Positions 7,318-10,463 of a stretch of 10,463 nucleotides of DNA are shown one piece after another (position 1 is the stretch's first letter; the number at the start of each line of letters is the position of its first letter). The notes below the pieces were generated by a model. It did not search any database, was not told where the DNA came from, and worked only from the letters and a program-made list of their open reading frames with translations. The translations under genes were made by a program, and so were the position numbers. This stretch comes from JASFEQ01 sp050122535 (GTDB taxonomy: Bacteria > Desulfobacterota > DSM-4660 > Desulfatiglandales > HGW-15), in NCBI GenBank assembly GCA_050122535.1, contig JASFIT010000133.1:1-10463 (forward strand). Direction: 5' to 3'.

Positions 7318-7379
7318 CCCTCCCCCATTCCAGCCTTCGTAGCCGTAGCTACTACGGCGGAGTAGGCCAAGGGGGAGGG
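7318..7379. repeat. Nested inverted repeat just upstream of the DUF885 gene
   Basis: Outer arms CCCTCCCCC (7318-7326) and GGGGGAGGG (7371-7379) are perfect complements. Inside them lies an independent perfect hairpin, GCCGTAG-CTA-CTACGGC (7342-7358). A further pair, CCAGCC (7330-7335) and GGCTGG (7378-7383), offers an alternative pairing that competes with the outer arm. The structure ends about 14-38 bases before the two candidate DUF885 starts. It could fold in the mRNA leader. It may equally be one dispersed repeat inserted into another. Confidence 0.6.
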
Positions 7380-7417
7380 CTGGATGGCTGTGTTACATGC
7401 AGAACAAGGAAATCCAA

Positions 7418-9022
7418 ATGCGTGATCTTTCCCGAATAGCAGAAGATTATTTTGGGTACATGGGAAAGCATTTTCCCCAGCAATGCGCAAGTGACGAGTT
7501 CTATTTCTTTCCCCGCTCAGAAACAGCCATGCAACATTTAGATACCCTAGATGATCTTACATCAGAGAAAATTCAGGACCACGTTCAATACGTCCAAAAC
7601 CTTTTGAGTGAAGTTTCGCCAAAAGCATCGGAGAACCTGGATGAAGAGATAGATCTGGTCCTTCTCAGACAGAGCATGGGCAGTTTTGTCCTGGAGTTCG
7701 GCCTCACAGCGGTCTGGCAAAGTGATCCCACCCTTTACGTAAAGATCCCCCTCTTTGCAACAGGTCGAGTCCTTTCGCAGGAAAGTAGAACGCCTAGTCA
7801 GGTAAAAGCGGACCTCTCGACGCTTTTCACCCAGATCCCGCCATTTCTCAGTCAGGGCGTGAAGAATCTCTCGGCACCTCCGGAAATCTCCGTGGAGGTG
7901 GCCCTCAACATGGCCCGTGATGCCCTGCATTTCTACGATCTCAGCATTCCGTCCTTTATTCGGGAGAAGGTGGGTGAAGATGAAGCCCTGCTCATGAAGA
8001 GCAAAGCGGTGTCAGAAGCCTGGGAGATCTACATGAAGGATCTTCAGGAACTTTCATCTAGGCAATCATTTGCCGTGGGAGAAGATGGGCTCAAGGAGAT
8101 TCTTGATACCTGCCTGTGTTATCCAAAATCGCCCGATGAAATCTTAGAGACGGCAAAGGCGGCCTCCCATGAGACACATGGGAAGCTCCGCGCTTTGTCC
8201 AACAAGATAGACAGCCGAAAGCGCTGGGACGTGCTCGTCTATGCACAAAGGCCACCCATCACATCATCTTCGGAATTCATGGCATTGTATGAGAACCAGG
8301 TGGAGGATCTGCGGCGTTTCTTTTACGCACAGGAGATCATTTCTTTTCCACGAGGAGAAAACGTGACTGTGCTTGAGACACCCGCCTATCTGCAATCCTT
8401 GAGGGCTACTGCATCCTACAGTGCGCCTCTAACGGGCAACAGGAAAAGCAATGGGATCTTCTACCTCACCCCAGGTAAAGAGGACCTGGCAAAGATCTCT
8501 GCCCACTGTCCCTATCTCTCTGCCCATGAGACCTATCCGGGCCACCACATATTGGACCATGTTCGCATTCATCACCCCAACCCCATCCGCCGCCAGATCG
8601 AATCCCCGCTCTTCTATGAGGGATGGGCCTGTTATGCGGAGCAGCTTTTGGATGAACTGGGATATGTGCGGGATCTGCGACAGCAGCTCATTGGCCTGAA
8701 ACGCCAGCTGTGGCGCAATCTGAGAGCAGAGTTGGATATCAAACTCCAGACAGGGAGGATCTCTTTGAAACAGGCAACCAGGGAGATTGAAGACCTCGGT
8801 TTTTCAAGACAGAGGGCAGAGCGCCAGATCCGACGCTTTGCCCTGACACCTGGGTATCAATTGTGTTATTTCATGGGGAATCATGAGATCGTCAGCCTAC
8901 GAGAGCAATTCTCTTCTAAATTAAGTCAAAAGGCTTTTCACGATATACTCTTGGGCGGGGGTGAGATCCCCTTCCATCTCGTAGAGAAAAGGTTGAAGGA
9001 GAAAATGAATGAAACAGGTTAA
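7418..9022 (+). CDS. DUF885 family protein, putative zinc-dependent peptidase/carboxypeptidase
   Basis: This gene encodes 534 residues from the ATG at 7418, preferred because AAGGA stands seven bases before it. An in-frame ATG at 7397 has a poorer GGATGG site and would add seven residues. DUF885 proteins are all-helical and resemble M32/M3-type metallopeptidases. The family's metal motif is plain: HETYPGHH (His370, Glu371, His376-His377), encoded from 8525. About 25 residues later comes FYEGWACYAEQ, supplying Glu401 as the likely third ligand region, and near the C-terminus is ALTPGYQLCYFMG, the usual substrate-pocket segment. There is no signal peptide, so the enzyme is probably cytoplasmic, unlike many secreted family members. 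The stop overlaps the downstream ATP-grasp gene by 14 bases, implying co-translation. Peptidase activity is inferred from the motif; the substrate is unknown. Confidence 0.87.
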   Translation: MRDLSRIAEDYFGYMGKHFPQQCASDEFYFFPRSETAMQHLDTLDDLTSEKIQDHVQYVQNLLSEVSPKASENLDEEIDLVLLRQSMGSFVLEFGLTAVWQSDPTLYVKIPLFATGRVLSQESRTPSQVKADLSTLFTQIPPFLSQGVKNLSAPPEISVEVALNMARDALHFYDLSIPSFIREKVGEDEALLMKSKAVSEAWEIYMKDLQELSSRQSFAVGEDGLKEILDTCLCYPKSPDEILETAKAASHETHGKLRALSNKIDSRKRWDVLVYAQRPPITSSSEFMALYENQVEDLRRFFYAQEIISFPRGENVTVLETPAYLQSLRATASYSAPLTGNRKSNGIFYLTPGKEDLAKISAHCPYLSAHETYPGHHILDHVRIHHPNPIRRQIESPLFYEGWACYAEQLLDELGYVRDLRQQLIGLKRQLWRNLRAELDIKLQTGRISLKQATREIEDLGFSRQRAERQIRRFALTPGYQLCYFMGNHEIVSLREQFSSKLSQKAFHDILLGGGEIPFHLVEKRLKEKMNETG

Positions 9023-10400
9023 GGGCTATCACGGCGAGTGGAACATGGGCAGTCCCGGAGGATGGGACTATCAACGCATCGCGCAGATTCTGGGCAAGAT
9101 GGCGTGGAATCTGGTTCTACAGAATGTGGAACTGGACGTAGAACTGGATTATGAAGATCCCCAGATTAATGCGGTGCCCGGTTTTGCCCTCATGATCCTG
9201 CGAGCCCATCAGAATCTCCATGGCAAAAATCCCGTGCACGCCGTGCTCCTTGCTGAGGCAGATACCCTGGATGTGGTCCTGGAAAACACGAACTTTGTGA
9301 ATTACCTGAATGCCATGGAAGGCGTTAAGGCCTCCCTAGCAGGCCCGAGTCATCTCTCATTAAGAAATGGAAAGGTATGTTGCAGGGGAGATGATGCGAC
9401 AGTTATCTTCATGGATTTTAACCTGAACGTGCTGACCAAGATCGGCAAAGAGGAGGATATCGAGCCGATCAAGGAGGCAATTAGGCAGGGCATCCTGGTG
9501 AATCCCCGTGGCATGGAACCCCTGGGCGCCAAAGGCCTGTTCGAGGTGATGACCGATCAATACAAGGACCGGCTGAGTGAGGATACGGTAAAGCACACGC
9601 CTTGGACACGGCAATTCCATGCGCGCACAACTACAGATCCAAACGGAGAGCCGATTGAAGATCTGGCGGACTGGACTGAAAAGCATTGGGAGAGTCTGGT
9701 GCTCAAACCGGCCCATGGATATTCAGGCCATGGCATCTTTGTCGGATACAAGCAGGGGAATCCTAAAAAGCATGTTCAGACGGCCTTGGACGCAGGCGAC
9801 TATATTGTCCAACAACTCATCCCATTAGGCCTTTGGTCGGAGCAGAGTACGTGGCCTATCCTGGAAGAGAGATCCCTGTTTCTGAAAGAATGGCAGACAG
9901 ATTTCCGGTGTTTTATAACTGACGAAGGGCTTCAGGGGTTTTTGGCCCGTTTTGGGGGCGTGCCTACCAACGTGGGTTCAGGCGGGGGGATCCAGCCGTT
10001 AGCCATCTTGAAAAACGATATGACGCCAAGAGTGGCTGTGGAGAAAATCAATGAAGGTCTCCTCAAGCTCGGTTACGAGGCCTTTGTGGAAATTCAGAAT
10101 GAGGTGAGCAAGAAGGCCATAGAAATGGGCTTCACCTATCTCTTGGGCCCCATTATGATCAGTCTCAGGCCCAGGTTACTCACTAGGGATCATATTGGTG
10201 AACTGCGGCAATATGCCCGCAACCTCTGGCAGGATGCACTCAAACTGGAGGAACTCTGGCGGGAAGGAGAGCTGGATCATTTGGTACAGGTGGGGCCTGA
10301 AGAAAAAGAGTTGGCCCTAAAACAACCCTGGCGTGGAAGTCCAGCGCTTATGGTCTCTGATGGGCTGTTCAGCTTTGGGGCGGACCTGATGAATGGATGA
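9009..10400 (+). CDS. Putative ATP-dependent ligase, circularly permuted ATP-grasp-like
   Basis: This gene encodes 463 residues from an ATG inside the end of the DUF885 gene; AAGGAG lies seven bases upstream, within the upstream coding sequence. The layout fits circularly permuted ATP-grasp enzymes. The first ~200 residues hold a substrate-like domain including DDATVIFMDFNLNVL (128-142), GILVNPRGMEPLGAKGLFEV (161-180) and PWTRQF. Then come the nucleotide-binding core LVLKPAHGYSGHGIFVG (230-246; Lys233 and the Gly-rich loop), FLKEWQTDFRCFI (291-303), and the metal/phosphate-side segment GFLARFGGVPTNVGSGGG (310-327). Such enzymes join a carboxylate to an amine via an acyl-phosphate. The N-terminal HGEWNMGSPGGWD motif is striking but I cannot assign it. 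There is no signal peptide. I am fairly confident of the ATP-grasp fold and unsure of the family. Its partner is probably the peptidase-like gene it overlaps. Confidence 0.68.
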   Translation: MKQVKGYHGEWNMGSPGGWDYQRIAQILGKMAWNLVLQNVELDVELDYEDPQINAVPGFALMILRAHQNLHGKNPVHAVLLAEADTLDVVLENTNFVNYLNAMEGVKASLAGPSHLSLRNGKVCCRGDDATVIFMDFNLNVLTKIGKEEDIEPIKEAIRQGILVNPRGMEPLGAKGLFEVMTDQYKDRLSEDTVKHTPWTRQFHARTTTDPNGEPIEDLADWTEKHWESLVLKPAHGYSGHGIFVGYKQGNPKKHVQTALDAGDYIVQQLIPLGLWSEQSTWPILEERSLFLKEWQTDFRCFITDEGLQGFLARFGGVPTNVGSGGGIQPLAILKNDMTPRVAVEKINEGLLKLGYEAFVEIQNEVSKKAIEMGFTYLLGPIMISLRPRLLTRDHIGELRQYARNLWQDALKLEELWREGELDHLVQVGPEEKELALKQPWRGSPALMVSDGLFSFGADLMNG

Positions 10401-10435
10401 ATTTCAGATTCTCTCGCCCGCTCCCTCTCGGCTGT

Positions 10436-10459
10436 CTTCGACCCCGAGATGAGTCGAAG
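10436..10459. repeat. Short palindrome at the window end
   Basis: CTTCGAC (10436-10442) and GTCGAAG (10453-10459) form a perfect 7-bp stem with a 10-base loop, 36 bases after the ATP-grasp stop. No T-run follows before the window ends, so a terminator cannot be confirmed. TTCGAC/GTCGAA-containing palindromes are common as dispersed intergenic repeats; one copy is visible here. Confidence 0.4.
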
Positions 10460-10463
10460 GACG

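Overview
The window is about 10.5 kb of roughly 50% GC bacterial chromosome. It carries seven supportable protein genes and several intergenic palindromes, with no RNA gene, CRISPR array, or complete mobile element that I can see. The outer-membrane beta-barrel protein points to a Gram-negative host. The NADP-type isocitrate dehydrogenase, the DUF554 and flippase-like membrane proteins and the G/C-run intergenic palindromes would fit a Desulfobacterota (deltaproteobacterial) genome. That placement is inferred from style, not from a marker gene.

Layout. Positions 1-725 (+) hold the 3' part of a von Willebrand factor A domain protein with a clear MIDAS motif. Five genes on the minus strand follow: an outer-membrane beta-barrel protein (976-1755), a DUF554 membrane protein (2208-2903), an amidase-signature hydrolase (2998-4305), a lysylphosphatidylglycerol-synthase/flippase-like membrane protein (4477-5664) and NADP-dependent isocitrate dehydrogenase icd (5788-7002). 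After a divergent, repeat-rich spacer (7003-7417) come two translationally coupled plus-strand genes. The first is a DUF885 putative zinc peptidase (7418-9022) and the second is a circularly permuted ATP-grasp-like ligase (9009-10400). They overlap by 14 bases.

How the genes relate. The minus-strand genes look like separate housekeeping or accessory units: gaps are about 95-450 bp and their functions are unrelated. The only tight functional unit is the DUF885/ATP-grasp pair, a predicted amide-bond breaker coupled to a predicted amide-bond maker. This is the best candidate in the window for an undescribed small pathway. Its leader carries a nested G/C-rich inverted repeat close to the start codon.

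The gene-poor stretches (726-975, 1756-2207 and 7003-7417) hold inverted repeats, short coding-like fragments and possible gene decay. Several start codons were moved downstream from the longest open frame because a Shine-Dalgarno sequence sits in front of the internal ATG (icd, amidase, beta-barrel protein, DUF885).
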